Shown here: positions 48,496 to 57,845 of the stretch, piece by piece
How the letters are laid out: each line of letters begins with the position of its first letter
Position numbering within the stretch: position 1 is the first letter of the stretch
From: Synechococcus sp. LA31
Lineage (GTDB): Bacteria > Cyanobacteriota > Cyanobacteriia > PCC-6307 > Cyanobiaceae
Reading direction: 5' to 3'
Length of the DNA stretch: 64,000 bases
Assembly: GCF_018502385.1 (NCBI RefSeq)
Contig: NZ_CP075523.1
Span: 2,046,001 to 2,110,000, forward strand
Notes under the pieces: generated by a model
Seen by the model: only the letters and a program-made list of their open reading frames with translations
Told to the model about the DNA's origin: nothing
Databases searched by the model: none
Translations under genes and position numbers: made by a program

Positions 48496-49580
48496 ACCTG
48501 GGTGCCGATGCGCTCGCCGCTATAACCGGCGCGGTTGCGCACCGCTTGGCACCAATCCAGGTGCTCGAGATACCAGCGCAGCGTGGCCTCTAGCCCCTGC
48601 TCAAAGCTGTGGCGCGGGGTCCAGCCCAGCTCCGTACTGATCTTCGCCGCGTCGATGGCGTAGCGCCGGTCGTGGCCGGGGCGGTCGCTCACCCGGGTGA
48701 TCAGGCGGGCATGGGGTGCACCCTCAGGCTTCAATTGATCCATCAAGGTGCAGATGGTCTCCACCACATCGCGGTTGGTGCGCTCGCTGGGGGAGCCGTG
48801 ATCCCCGGCACCGCCCACGCAGTAGCTCTCACCCAGGCGCCCACAAGTGGCCGCCAACAGCAGCGCCTCCACATGGTCTTCCACGTACAGCCAATCGCGC
48901 ACGTTGGCGCCATCGCCGTAGAGCGGAATCGGCTCGCCAGCCACAGCCTTGAGGATCACCACCGGGATCAGCTTCTCGGGGAACTGCCAGGGGCCGTAGT
49001 TGTTGGAGCAGTTCGTAAGCACCACCGGCAGGCCATAGGTGTGGTGCCAGGCACTCACCAGGTGATCGCTGGCGGCCTTGCTGGCGGAATAGGGGCTGCG
49101 AGGGTCATACGGCGTGGTTTCGGAGAAACGGCCCGTGGGCCCCAGCGACCCAAACACCTCATCAGTGCTGATGTGATGAAAGCGGAAGCGCTCACGCCGT
49201 TCGGCGGGCAACTGCTCCCAGTGAGCCCGCACCGCCTGCAGCAGGTTGAACGTGCCGCTCACATTGCTCTCGATGAAGGCACCCGGCCCATCGATCGAGC
49301 GATCTACATGGCTTTCAGCCGCTAGGTGCATCACCAGATCGGGATCCGCCGAGCGAACGGCCTCGGCGGTGGCCGCTGGATCGGCAAGATCCACCCTTAA
49401 AAAGTGGTGGCGGGGGTGATCGCCAATGCTGGTGAGATCGCTGGCATAGCCAAGCTTGTCGAGATTGAACACCTCCGCCGAACTTGCGGCCAGCAGGCGC
49501 CGCACCACGGCACCTCCGATAAAGCCGGCACCTCCGGTGACCAGCACCCGGGCGGTGCCCTGCGGTAAGAGATCCTGCAC
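48492..49580 (-). CDS. rfbB: dTDP-glucose 4,6-dehydratase
   Basis: 362 residues from GTG 49580; 66 upstream codons overlap the divergent gene and are rejected. Extended SDR: 'VLVTGGAGFIGGAVVRRL' NAD site, 'HISTDEVFGSL' (Thr-Asp-Glu), 'PYSASKAASDHLV' (Tyr-x3-Lys) and 'NCSNNYGPWQFPEKLIPV'. It makes dTDP-4-keto-6-deoxyglucose for rhamnose. It sits 13 kb from rfbA, rfbC and rfbD and leads a four-gene minus-strand block coupled by four-base overlaps. Confidence 0.96.
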   Translation of the reverse strand: MQDLLPQGTARVLVTGGAGFIGGAVVRRLLAASSAEVFNLDKLGYASDLTSIGDHPRHHFLRVDLADPAATAEAVRSADPDLVMHLAAESHVDRSIDGPGAFIESNVSGTFNLLQAVRAHWEQLPAERRERFRFHHISTDEVFGSLGPTGRFSETTPYDPRSPYSASKAASDHLVSAWHHTYGLPVVLTNCSNNYGPWQFPEKLIPVVILKAVAGEPIPLYGDGANVRDWLYVEDHVEALLLAATCGRLGESYCVGGAGDHGSPSERTNRDVVETICTLMDQLKPEGAPHARLITRVSDRPGHDRRYAIDAAKISTELGWTPRHSFEQGLEATLRWYLEHLDWCQAVRNRAGYSGERIGTQV

Positions 49581-49673
49581 CGATCGAGCCCTTGAGCTCG
49601 AGGGAGCGTAGGAGAGGGTCTTGAAGTCGCCCTGTTCGTCGCCCGTAAAGTGCCGGCACGGCGCGCAAGCAGT

Positions 49674-50921
49674 GTGAACGTTCTTTTTGTTCACCAAGGA
49701 TTTCCAGGCCAATACCTGCACATCTGCCGCGCTCTTGCCCAGCAAGGCAACCACCGATTGGTGGCGATGGGGATGCAACAGCCCCGCACACCGCTACCCA
49801 AAGGTGTGCAGCACGTGATCTATGGCGCCTCAAGGGGCAATGGCCAAGACGTGCACCCGCTGGCCCTCGAAACCGAAACGAAGGTGATCCGCGCAGAAGC
49901 CTGCGCCGCTGCCGCCGAACAACTCAAACATCAGGGCTTCCAGCCCAACATCATCTGCGGCCATCCCGGCTGGGGAGAACTCTTATTTCTTCCCTACGTG
50001 TGGCCCGATGTGCCGATCCTGATGTATCAGGAGTTTTACTACCAGATTCGCGGCTTCGATTACGACTTCGACCCCGAATTCCAAGCCGAGCTCAACTGGC
50101 AAAAGTGCGCCAAGGCGCACATGAAAAACGCCAACACCCTGCTCAATCTCGAGGCCGCCAGCTGGAACGTGGCCCCCACCGGCTTCCAGCGCAGCAGCTT
50201 TCCCGAGCGCTTCCAGCAGCGCATCTCTGTGATTCACGACGGCATCGATGCCGGCGCCGCCCCCGCCAAAGCCAATGCCGGCCTCACGCTCACCCTGCGC
50301 GACGGCCAAGAGCTGCGCCAGGGCGAACCGATCATCACCTTCGTGAACCGCACGATCGAGCCATACCGGGGCTGCCATTCCTTCATGCGCTCCATCCCTC
50401 TGATCCAGGAGCTCCAGCCCAACGCCCGCATCGTGATCGTGGGGGCTGAGCAGGGCGTGAGCTATGGCTCCGCGTGCCCGCAAGGGGAATGGAAGGATCG
50501 CTTTATGGCCGAAATTGAGGGCTCCTACGACCCCTCACGCCTACATTTCGCCGGCAGCCTCGGCTATGCCGACTTCCTCAACCTGCTGAAGCTGAGCCAG
50601 GCGCATGTGTATCTCACCTATCCCTTCGTGCTCAGCTGGAGCCTGCTGGAGGCGATGAGCACTGCCTGCGCCATCGTGGGCTCCGCCACCGCCCCGGTGA
50701 TGGAAGTGATCCGCGATGGCCACAACGGCCTGCTGGTGGATTTCTTCAGCCCCAAGGCCATCGCGGAAGCCGTGGATCAGCTGCTGCGCGATCGCAAGTT
50801 GGCCAAACAGCTTGGATCTCAGGCCCGCAACGATGCCCTGGCTCGCTACAGCCTCGAGCGCTGCCTGCCCCGCCAGCTAGAGCTGATTGATCTTGTAGCA
50901 AGTGGCGCCCTGGGGCGTTAA
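49674..50921 (+). CDS. GT4-family glycosyltransferase, first gene of the arabinan-type operon
   Basis: 415 residues from GTG 49674. 'VNVLFVHQGFPGQYLHICRAL' opens the acceptor half; 'ICGHPGWGELLFLPYVWP' and 'MYQEFYYQIRGFDYDFDPEF' follow. The donor half has 'FVNRTIEPYRGCHSFMRSIP' and 'VYLTYPFVLSWSLLEAMSTACAIVGSATAPVMEVI' (E-x7-E). Paralogue of the gene at 25033. Divergent from rfbB; the 93-base gap carries both promoters. The next gene starts four bases after its stop. Confidence 0.92.
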   Translation: MNVLFVHQGFPGQYLHICRALAQQGNHRLVAMGMQQPRTPLPKGVQHVIYGASRGNGQDVHPLALETETKVIRAEACAAAAEQLKHQGFQPNIICGHPGWGELLFLPYVWPDVPILMYQEFYYQIRGFDYDFDPEFQAELNWQKCAKAHMKNANTLLNLEAASWNVAPTGFQRSSFPERFQQRISVIHDGIDAGAAPAKANAGLTLTLRDGQELRQGEPIITFVNRTIEPYRGCHSFMRSIPLIQELQPNARIVIVGAEQGVSYGSACPQGEWKDRFMAEIEGSYDPSRLHFAGSLGYADFLNLLKLSQAHVYLTYPFVLSWSLLEAMSTACAIVGSATAPVMEVIRDGHNGLLVDFFSPKAIAEAVDQLLRDRKLAKQLGSQARNDALARYSLERCLPRQLELIDLVASGALGR

Positions 50922-50925
50922 CTCG

Positions 50926-52575
50926 ATGCAACCTCTGCGCCAACAACCTGCCGCCCTCCTGATCCTGGGGCTCCTGCTAGCCGGCATCGCCCATGGCCTG
51001 TTTGAGATCGCGGCGCTCGCTCTGGCCCACTGGGCGCAACCAAATCTGTTTGGTGACAGCTTCAGCTTCGTGCTGAGAAACGGAGGGAGCGAACTGGGGC
51101 AATGGCTCACTGACCAACACAACGAGCACCGGATCGTGTGGGCCAAGGCAGCAAGCGTGGTGGAAACAGAGCTGCTCAAAATTCCACCAGGGCAAAGCGC
51201 CCTGTTTCAAAACCTGGCTCTGATCCTGGGCTGCGCCGGGCTATGGAGCTGGCTGTGCCAGCGGATGCTCCACCGCAACGACCTCCGCCTGATCACAGCT
51301 CTGGCCGGCTCTTTGCTGCTGTTGAACCCTTGGCAGTACGAAAACCTTGGCTGGGAATTCCAAACGCCCTGGTTTCTGATCAATGCGCTGGTGCTGCTGG
51401 GAGCCTTGGTGCTGAGTATCCCCACAGCGGGACGCTTCCCTCAGAGCGTGGTGTCGGCTTTGTTGCCTTGGGTCGCCCTCACCAGCACGGGGCAGGGCTT
51501 AGCCCTGGCCGTGGGATTCGCCGGCTGTGCCTGGCTGCACAGCCGCAAGCTCGGAGCCTTAGTGAGTGCATCCACAGCCTTGGCAGGGCTCAGCTTTTAT
51601 CTGCTGCTTCCGTACAACAAACCAGCGGGGCACCCAGAGCTCAGCTTCCAGATCGATTACTTCTTGCGCGCCTGGCTTGGGGGGCCCTGGCAGGGGCTGG
51701 CGCTGCTGTGTGTGGTGATCGCAGCGGTGCTGCTTGGGCGTCGCCACCCGATCCCCAGGGCCAGCTGGCCAACCCTTCTCTTACCAGGGCTGTTCAGCCT
51801 GCTCTTTGCCGGAATGATCACGCTTTCGCGGGCAGGATTTGGCGTTGAGCAGGCGAACTCATCCCGCTACATCACCCATAGCTTGATGTTGGGCCTCACC
51901 GCTCTCATGGCCCTCGCGTTATCAGACGACCACAGCCGCCGACCAACAACGCCACTGCTTGGCGGGTTTCTGGTGCTGCTCACCACGATCGGCTCCTTTC
52001 CCCAGGGCCTTCAGTCCGGTGCACTCAGCTATGCAGGCGCCTGGAACGAAGGGCGGCGCTGGGCCGAGCAAAAACGAAAGCGATTCATTTGTCATGCAGA
52101 GCAAGCAGAGCTAGCGGCAAACAACATTCGCCTCCTGGATCCGTGCAATGAAATCTTTCCTAATCAGCAGGTGATCGATCAGTATTTCCAGAGTGGATGG
52201 CCCGTGGAGCCACTGGGTTGGCACCGCGAACTTCTCGTTAATCACCAGATCTCAGCGAGCAGCCCCATTCGCTATCAAGTTGATCATCAAACCCTCAGCT
52301 CATCCTCTGTGCAGCTGCAAGGTTGGGCCTTCATGAAAACACCGAATCACCCACAGCTTTATCTGATCGCCGATTACGGCAACCAAGGCCGGTTAGCCGT
52401 GCCTATCGATCAACCGCGGCGTGATGTCAAGCGAACCTTGGGTTTATCCACTGCGCGAGTGGGCTTTAACGCCACCTTCTCCCGCAGCCAAAACGGCCAA
52501 GTCCTGCGAGCCGTGCGCGTTGGCACGCCTACCCAGGCTGTGCAGATCTGGGAGAATCCCAACGCCGATGGCTGA
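50926..52575 (+). CDS. Polytopic membrane protein, candidate GT-C glycosyltransferase
   Basis: 549 residues from ATG 50926. About ten membrane segments in ~10-380, then a ~150-residue polar C-terminal domain. A loop after the first membrane helix carries acidic and polar residues ('FGDSFSFV', 'WLTDQHNEHRIVW'), the position of the catalytic Asp in polyprenyl-phosphate-dependent GT-C enzymes. No named family was recognised. Position, between a GT4 and the UbiA/DprE genes and overlapping the former gene's stop by eight bases with the UbiA start, suggests use of polyprenyl-phosphoryl-arabinose made by the operon. This role is an inference. Confidence 0.6.
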   Translation: MQPLRQQPAALLILGLLLAGIAHGLFEIAALALAHWAQPNLFGDSFSFVLRNGGSELGQWLTDQHNEHRIVWAKAASVVETELLKIPPGQSALFQNLALILGCAGLWSWLCQRMLHRNDLRLITALAGSLLLLNPWQYENLGWEFQTPWFLINALVLLGALVLSIPTAGRFPQSVVSALLPWVALTSTGQGLALAVGFAGCAWLHSRKLGALVSASTALAGLSFYLLLPYNKPAGHPELSFQIDYFLRAWLGGPWQGLALLCVVIAAVLLGRRHPIPRASWPTLLLPGLFSLLFAGMITLSRAGFGVEQANSSRYITHSLMLGLTALMALALSDDHSRRPTTPLLGGFLVLLTTIGSFPQGLQSGALSYAGAWNEGRRWAEQKRKRFICHAEQAELAANNIRLLDPCNEIFPNQQVIDQYFQSGWPVEPLGWHRELLVNHQISASSPIRYQVDHQTLSSSSVQLQGWAFMKTPNHPQLYLIADYGNQGRLAVPIDQPRRDVKRTLGLSTARVGFNATFSRSQNGQVLRAVRVGTPTQAVQIWENPNADG

Positions 52576-53503
52576 GCAACCCGGTGTGATCCAAGCCCTC
52601 ATCGCCGCCTGCCGGCCCCGCCAATGGACCAAGAATCTGCTGGTGTATGCCTCGGCCCTGTTCTCCTTCCAGCTGAATCCCCAAATCTGGTGGGCATCCA
52701 GCGAAGCGCTGGTGACCTTTTGCCTGATCTCCAGCGCGGTGTATCTGCTCAACGATGTAATCGATCGCGAGGCTGATCGCGCCCACCCGAGCAAGTGCCG
52801 CCGCCCGATCGCCTCCGGTGCCCTGCCGGTGCCCATCGCCCTGAGCGCCGCGGCGCTGATCACAGCCCTCAGCCTGGCCATGGCGGCGTTCGTGAGCCCT
52901 GGCCTGGCCGCAGTGATCGCCGGCTACGCCGTGATCCAGACGGCGTACTGCCTGGGCCTCAAGCGCCAGCCCCTGCTGGATCTGTTTTGCATCGCCTCGG
53001 GTTTTCTGCTGCGTGCCCTGGCGGGGCTCGTGGCCACAGGCCTGGGGGCATCGCCCTGGTTTCTGCTCACCATCGGCCTGCTGGCGTTGTTTTTAGCGGT
53101 GGAGAAGCGCAAAGCGGAGCTGCGCATCTCCCTCGATCGCGGCGTAGTGACCCGCCAGGTGCTGCTGCGCTACTCGCTGCCCCTGCTGCAGCGGCTGGAA
53201 TCGCTGGTGGCCAGCAGTGCCTTCATGGCCTATGCCCTCTGGAGTGCTGGCCCCACCCTGCGCGGTGCCTCCACCAGCTGGATGCTGCTCACGGTGCCCT
53301 TTGTGATTGTGGGGATCTTTCGCTACCAGCTGCTCAGCGACCCAGAAGAAACCGAGCGCCGCTGTGCCCGCTACCCCGACCGCAACAGCGAAAAACCCGA
53401 GGAAATCCTGCTGGGTGATCGCGGCATTCAGCTCACCCTGCTGGGCTGGTTGGCCACAGCGATCGTGGTAGGCATGGGCCACCGCATGGGCTGGTTGGCA
53501 TGA
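52568..53503 (+). CDS. Polyprenyl-phosphate phosphoribosyltransferase (UbiA family, Rv3806c-like)
   Basis: 311 residues from ATG 52568. It transfers 5-phosphoribose from PRPP to polyprenyl phosphate. 'RPRQWTKNLLVYA', 'AVYLLNDVIDREADRAHPSKCRRPIASG' (NDxxDxxxD metal site), 'QTAYCLGLK' and the C-terminal 'EEILLGDRGIQLTLLGWLA' are the same blocks I know from the mycobacterial enzyme. Nine membrane helices predicted. First committed enzyme of the arabinose donor route, with DprE1 and DprE2 next. Confidence 0.93.
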   Translation: MAEQPGVIQALIAACRPRQWTKNLLVYASALFSFQLNPQIWWASSEALVTFCLISSAVYLLNDVIDREADRAHPSKCRRPIASGALPVPIALSAAALITALSLAMAAFVSPGLAAVIAGYAVIQTAYCLGLKRQPLLDLFCIASGFLLRALAGLVATGLGASPWFLLTIGLLALFLAVEKRKAELRISLDRGVVTRQVLLRYSLPLLQRLESLVASSAFMAYALWSAGPTLRGASTSWMLLTVPFVIVGIFRYQLLSDPEETERRCARYPDRNSEKPEEILLGDRGIQLTLLGWLATAIVVGMGHRMGWLA

Positions 53504-54225
53504 CAGCAGTGCTTCGCTCCGCCTGGGTGCTCGGCAGCACCAGCACCGTGGCCATCGCCATCTGCCGCAGCCTGGCCGAACGCGGCTGCCGCCGTTTCCA
53601 CCTCTTGGCCCGCAACCCCGAGCGCAACCAGGCCCTGGCCAGCGAGCTGCGCGATCGCTTCGGCGCAGAGGTGAGCTGCGAAGCCATCGATCTCCTGGCG
53701 CCGCAGCCCTTGCAGCCTCAGCTCAATGAACCGTTCGACCTCTACCTAGTAGCCGCCGGCAGCCTCGGGGATGCCGAACGGGCCCGCAATGATGCCGCCG
53801 AAGCCCAAGCGATCACCCAAGCCAACTTCACCGGCTTGATCCCATGGCTGACGGCAATCGTGTCGCCCGAACGGATCCAGCAACCCGGTGCACTCTGGGT
53901 GTTCTCCTCGGTGGCCGCCGATCGCGGCCGCCCCTCCAACTACCACTACGGCGCCGCCAAAGCCGGCCTACTGCGCTTCTGCGAAGGCCTGCTGCTGCGC
54001 TGCCACGGCACACCCTTCTCGGTGCGCATCCTCAAAGCCGGCTTCATCGCCAGCCCGATGACCGACGGTAAAGCCCCAACGATCCTCTGCGCACGCCCCG
54101 AGCAGATCGCCCGCGACCTCCTGCGCCATCCCCGCCGCCGCGGCATCGAAACCATTCCTTGGTGGTGGACGCCACTGATGGCCCTGGTGCGCCGCCTGCC
54201 CGCCCGCCTTGCCGCCAAGCTGTAA
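53500..54225 (+). CDS. DprE2-like 2-keto reductase (SDR family)
   Basis: 241 residues, ATGA overlap with the UbiA gene. NAD(P)-binding 'WVLGSTSTVAIAICRSLAERG', catalytic Ser-Tyr-Lys in 'VFSSVAADRGRPSNYHYGAAKAGLLRFCEGL', and the C-terminal 'TPLMALVRRLPARLAAKL' corresponding to the end of mycobacterial DprE2. It reduces the 2-keto intermediate to polyprenyl-phosphoryl-arabinofuranose. DprE1 follows at once, though in mycobacteria the order is DprE1-DprE2. Confidence 0.92.
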   Translation: MTAVLRSAWVLGSTSTVAIAICRSLAERGCRRFHLLARNPERNQALASELRDRFGAEVSCEAIDLLAPQPLQPQLNEPFDLYLVAAGSLGDAERARNDAAEAQAITQANFTGLIPWLTAIVSPERIQQPGALWVFSSVAADRGRPSNYHYGAAKAGLLRFCEGLLLRCHGTPFSVRILKAGFIASPMTDGKAPTILCARPEQIARDLLRHPRRRGIETIPWWWTPLMALVRRLPARLAAKL

Positions 54226-54229
54226 CGCC

Positions 54230-55597
54230 ATGACCAGCACCCTCAGCGGCCACAGCGAATCCCTCACCGGCTGGGGACGCACCGATCCCTCCACGGCCGT
54301 GCTCTACACCCCCACTGCCGTGGAGCAGATCCAGAGCGCTGTGGCGGCAGCCGGCCCCGCCAGCCTGATTGCCCGCGGCCTCGGCCGCGCCTACGGCAAC
54401 CCCGCCCAGTGCGATGGCGGCAGCGTGCTGGAGCTCACTGAGCTCAATCACATCGAGCTCGATCCCGCCACCGGCTGCGTGACCTGCGGTGCCGGCGCCA
54501 GCCTGGACGCTGTGCTGCGGGTGATCGTGCCGGCGGGCTTCTTCCTGCCCGTGACACCCGGCACCCGCAACGTGACCGTGGGCGGCGCCATCGCCGCCGA
54601 TGTGCACGGCAAAAACCACCACGGCGAAGGCAGCTTTGCCAACCATGTGCACTGGCTGAAGCTGGTGGATGGCAACGGCCAGCTGCGCCAGCTCAGCCCC
54701 AGCGATCCCGCCACCGCTGAAGCGTTTTGGGCAACCGCCGGCGGCATGGGCCTCACCGGCGTGATCGTGGAGGCCTGCTTCCACCTGATCCCCATCAGCA
54801 GCTCGCTGATCAGCGTGGACACCACCCGCTACCGCGACCTCGATGCCCTGATGGCCGCGATGGTGGAGGCCGATGCCCGCTACCGCTACAGCGTGGCCTG
54901 GGTGGACAGCCTCAACCCCGACGGCCGCGGTGTGCTCACCTGCGGTGATCACGCCAGCCGTGAACAGGTGGAGGCCCAGCAGGGCAACACCGCCGACCCG
55001 CTCCAGTACGACCCCAAAGCACTGGCCGGTGCCCCTTCCCTGCTGCCGGGCGGCCTGCTCAACACCTGGACGGTACGGGCCTTCAACGAAGCCTGGTATC
55101 GCAAGGCCCCCAAACAACGTGAAGGCGAGCTGCAGGCGATCAGCCCCTATTTCCACCCCCTCGATGGGGTGAGCAATTGGAACCGCATCTACGGCCCAGC
55201 CGGCTTCCTGCAATACCAGTTCGCTGTTCCGGATGCCGCGGCCCATCTGGTGCGCACCACCCTCGAAGCTCTGCGCCGCATCGGTGCCCCCAGCTTCCTC
55301 ACGGTGCTCAAGCGCTTCGGGCCAGGAAACCCCGGTCCCCTCTCCTTCCCGATGCCGGGCTGGACGCTGGCCGCCGATGTGTCGGCCGCGGTGCCCGGCC
55401 TGTTTGCGCTGCTCGATCAGCTCGATGAGCAAGTAGCGGAGGCTGGCGGACGGCTCTACCTAGCAAAAGACTCGCGCCAATCTGCAACCATGCTCGAGCG
55501 CAGCTATCCACGCCTGCATGAGTGGCGCCAGCAGCGATCTCTGCTGGATCCTCGCGGTGTGTTCAGCTCCGATCTGGCCCGTCGCGTGAAGCTCTGA
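54230..55597 (+). CDS. DprE1-like FAD oxidase/epimerase subunit
   Basis: 455 residues from ATG 54230. VAO-family FAD protein oxidising polyprenyl-phosphoryl-ribose at C2. 'ARGLGRAYGNPAQ' FAD site, 'HGKNHHGEGSFANHV' with His126, 'FYHPLDGVSNWNRIYGPAGF'-type block, 'GPGNPGPLSFPMPGW', and Lys413 in 'LYLAKDSR' are all conserved with mycobacterial DprE1. The Cys of the drug-binding 'GWNICVDF' segment (Cys387 there) is Ala381 here ('GWTLAADV'). Confidence 0.95.
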   Translation: MTSTLSGHSESLTGWGRTDPSTAVLYTPTAVEQIQSAVAAAGPASLIARGLGRAYGNPAQCDGGSVLELTELNHIELDPATGCVTCGAGASLDAVLRVIVPAGFFLPVTPGTRNVTVGGAIAADVHGKNHHGEGSFANHVHWLKLVDGNGQLRQLSPSDPATAEAFWATAGGMGLTGVIVEACFHLIPISSSLISVDTTRYRDLDALMAAMVEADARYRYSVAWVDSLNPDGRGVLTCGDHASREQVEAQQGNTADPLQYDPKALAGAPSLLPGGLLNTWTVRAFNEAWYRKAPKQREGELQAISPYFHPLDGVSNWNRIYGPAGFLQYQFAVPDAAAHLVRTTLEALRRIGAPSFLTVLKRFGPGNPGPLSFPMPGWTLAADVSAAVPGLFALLDQLDEQVAEAGGRLYLAKDSRQSATMLERSYPRLHEWRQQRSLLDPRGVFSSDLARRVKL

Positions 55598-56535
55598 TGA
55601 AGGTGTTTCTTCCCGGCGGGGCCGGCCTAGTGGGACTCAACCTGATTGCCCTGCTCCAGCAGCAGCACCCCGATTGGCAGCTGCTGGTGGTAGACAAGAA
55701 ACGCGAAGCTGTGGAAGCCGGCCGCAAGCTCTTCCCCGCGGTGGAGTTTCTCTGCGAAGACCTCACCAGCACCAGCGGCGTGAGCTGGCCGCAGCGCCTG
55801 GCTGGCTGCGACGCCTGCGTGATGCTTCAGGCCGAAATCGGCAACACCGATCCCAGCCAATTCGAGCGCAACAACATCCGCACCACCGAGGTGGTGCTCG
55901 AGCAGCTCAAGCGCCAGGCCATCCCGCGGCTGGTTCACATCAGCAGCTCGGTGGTGAACTCGGTGGCCACCGACCTCTACACCACCACCAAGCGCGCCCA
56001 GGAGCAGCTGGTGCAACGCAGCTGGCCCGGTGTGGTGATCCTGCGCCCCACCCTGATGTTCGGCTGGTTTGATCGCAAGCATCTGGGCTGGCTGGCCCGC
56101 TTCATGCAGAAGCTGCCCGTGTTCCCGATCCCCGGCAGCGGCCGCTTCATCCGCCAACCCTTGTATGTGGGGGATTTCTGCCAGGTGATCCAGAGCTGCC
56201 TTGAGCAGCCGGGCCTGAGTGGCAGCTACGACATCACTGGCCTGGAGCAGGTGAGCTACATCAGCCTGATGCGCCAATTGCGCCAGGCCGTGCATGCCCG
56301 CCCCTGGATCGTCCATTTGCCGATCCCACTGTTTGGCTGGTTGCTGCAGCTCTGGGCCCTGATCAGCCGCCAGCCGGCCTTCACCCGCTCCCAGCTCACC
56401 GCCCTCACCGCTGGCGATGAATTCGACGTGATCGATTGGCCCGGCATCTTCTCGGTGCAGCCCACAACGCTGGCTGATGCCCTGCGGATCACCTATCAGG
56501 ATCCGCACTATTCCCAGGTGGTGATTCCCTTCTGA
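55597..56535 (+). CDS. NAD-dependent epimerase/dehydratase
   Basis: 312 residues, TGATG overlap with dprE1. Extended SDR: 'VFLPGGAGLVGLNLIALL' NAD site, 'HISSSVVNSVATDLYTTTKRAQEQLV' with the catalytic Tyr-x3-Lys, and 'RQPLYVGDFCQVIQSCLEQ'. The substrate is a nucleotide sugar or lipid-linked sugar; it cannot be specified. Its stop overlaps the next gene (TGATG). Confidence 0.9.
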   Translation: MKVFLPGGAGLVGLNLIALLQQQHPDWQLLVVDKKREAVEAGRKLFPAVEFLCEDLTSTSGVSWPQRLAGCDACVMLQAEIGNTDPSQFERNNIRTTEVVLEQLKRQAIPRLVHISSSVVNSVATDLYTTTKRAQEQLVQRSWPGVVILRPTLMFGWFDRKHLGWLARFMQKLPVFPIPGSGRFIRQPLYVGDFCQVIQSCLEQPGLSGSYDITGLEQVSYISLMRQLRQAVHARPWIVHLPIPLFGWLLQLWALISRQPAFTRSQLTALTAGDEFDVIDWPGIFSVQPTTLADALRITYQDPHYSQVVIPF

Positions 56536-57845
56536 TGGCGCCAACGATTGCGGTGGTGGGCGGCGGCCCCATGGGCCTCGCTGTGGCCTATCAACTAGCC
56601 CTGGAAGGCGCCAAGCCGGTGTTGCTGGAGGCCGACGATCGCCTTGGCGGCATGGCCGCCAGCTTCCAGTTCGCCGGGCAGACCCTCGAGCGCTATTACC
56701 ACTTCCATTGCCTCAGCGATCAGGCCTTCTTTGAGCTGCTGGAAGAGTTGGGCCTGGCGGATCAGCTGCGCTGGAAGCAAACCTGCATGGGCTTCTTTGT
56801 AGATGGGCGCCTCTACCGCTGGGGCAGTGCCGGCTCAGTGCTCAGCTTCCGCCGGCTACCCCTGCTTACCCGCCTCCGCTATCTGCTGCACGCGGCCCGC
56901 TGCCTCAGCCTGCGCCGCTGGCAGCACCTCGATGACATCCGCGCCACCGACTGGCTCAAGCGCTGGTTGGGCCCCCAGGGCTATGCGCTGCTTTGGCAAA
57001 AGCTGTTTGCTTACAAGTTTTACGAGCACAGCGACACGCTCTCCGCCGCCTGGATCTGGAGCCGCATCCGCCGCCTGGGGCAATCACGCCGCTGGCTGAA
57101 AGAAACCCTCGGCTACCTGGAAGGCGGCTCCCAGCGCTGGATCGATGCCCTCGAGCAGCGCCTGCGGGAGCTGGGCTGTGAGATTCAGCTCGCCAGCCCG
57201 GTGCTGGCGATGCGCTCCCAGGGCCCTGGCCAAGGAGCTGTGCTGCGCACCCCAGCTGGCGAGCGCCACTTCGATGCGGTGATCTCCACCGTGCCGCTGC
57301 CCCTAGTGGCGCCGATGCTGCAAGCCGGCGGCGCCGATCCGGCCCTGGTGGCTCGCTACAGCGATCAGCTGTCGGTGGCATGCGCCTGCGTGGTGCTGCA
57401 AACCCGCCAGCCGATCACCGGCAACTTCTGGACCAACATCAACGACGAGCGCTTTGCCATCCCCGGCATCATCGAGTTCTCGAATCTGCGGCCGCTGCAA
57501 GGGCACATCACCTATGTGCCTTATTACATGCCCGCCAGCCACCCGGATTACCAACGCCCGGATGAGGCCTTCATCGCCGATTCAATCGCTTGTTTACAAG
57601 CAATCAACCCCGATCTAGCCCGCGCCGATGTGCTGGCGGCCCACTGCAGCCGCTACCGCTACGCCCAGCCCGTGTGCGGCACCCACTTCCACCAGAGCCT
57701 GCCGCCGCTGCAGCCCCTACCTGGCATCACCACTGTGGACACCACTGTGTACTACCCGGAAGATCGCGGCATCGCCGAAAGCGTGGGCTACGGGCGCGAG
57801 CTGGCCCGGCAAGTGGTTCGGGCATTGCAGGCCGACAGGCGATGA
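56535..57845 (+). CDS. FAD-dependent oxidoreductase (UGM/amine-oxidase-like)
   Basis: 436 residues. The FAD-binding 'VVGGGPMGLAVAYQLALEGAKPVLLEADDRLGGMAASFQF' is that of the UDP-galactopyranose mutase and protoporphyrinogen-oxidase-like group; the flavin-contact C terminus is 'TVDTTVYYPEDRGIAESVGYGRELA'. In glycan clusters such proteins often act on nucleotide or lipid-linked sugars. True UGM-specific residues were not verified, so the exact reaction is open. Confidence 0.85.
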   Translation: MAPTIAVVGGGPMGLAVAYQLALEGAKPVLLEADDRLGGMAASFQFAGQTLERYYHFHCLSDQAFFELLEELGLADQLRWKQTCMGFFVDGRLYRWGSAGSVLSFRRLPLLTRLRYLLHAARCLSLRRWQHLDDIRATDWLKRWLGPQGYALLWQKLFAYKFYEHSDTLSAAWIWSRIRRLGQSRRWLKETLGYLEGGSQRWIDALEQRLRELGCEIQLASPVLAMRSQGPGQGAVLRTPAGERHFDAVISTVPLPLVAPMLQAGGADPALVARYSDQLSVACACVVLQTRQPITGNFWTNINDERFAIPGIIEFSNLRPLQGHITYVPYYMPASHPDYQRPDEAFIADSIACLQAINPDLARADVLAAHCSRYRYAQPVCGTHFHQSLPPLQPLPGITTVDTTVYYPEDRGIAESVGYGRELARQVVRALQADRR

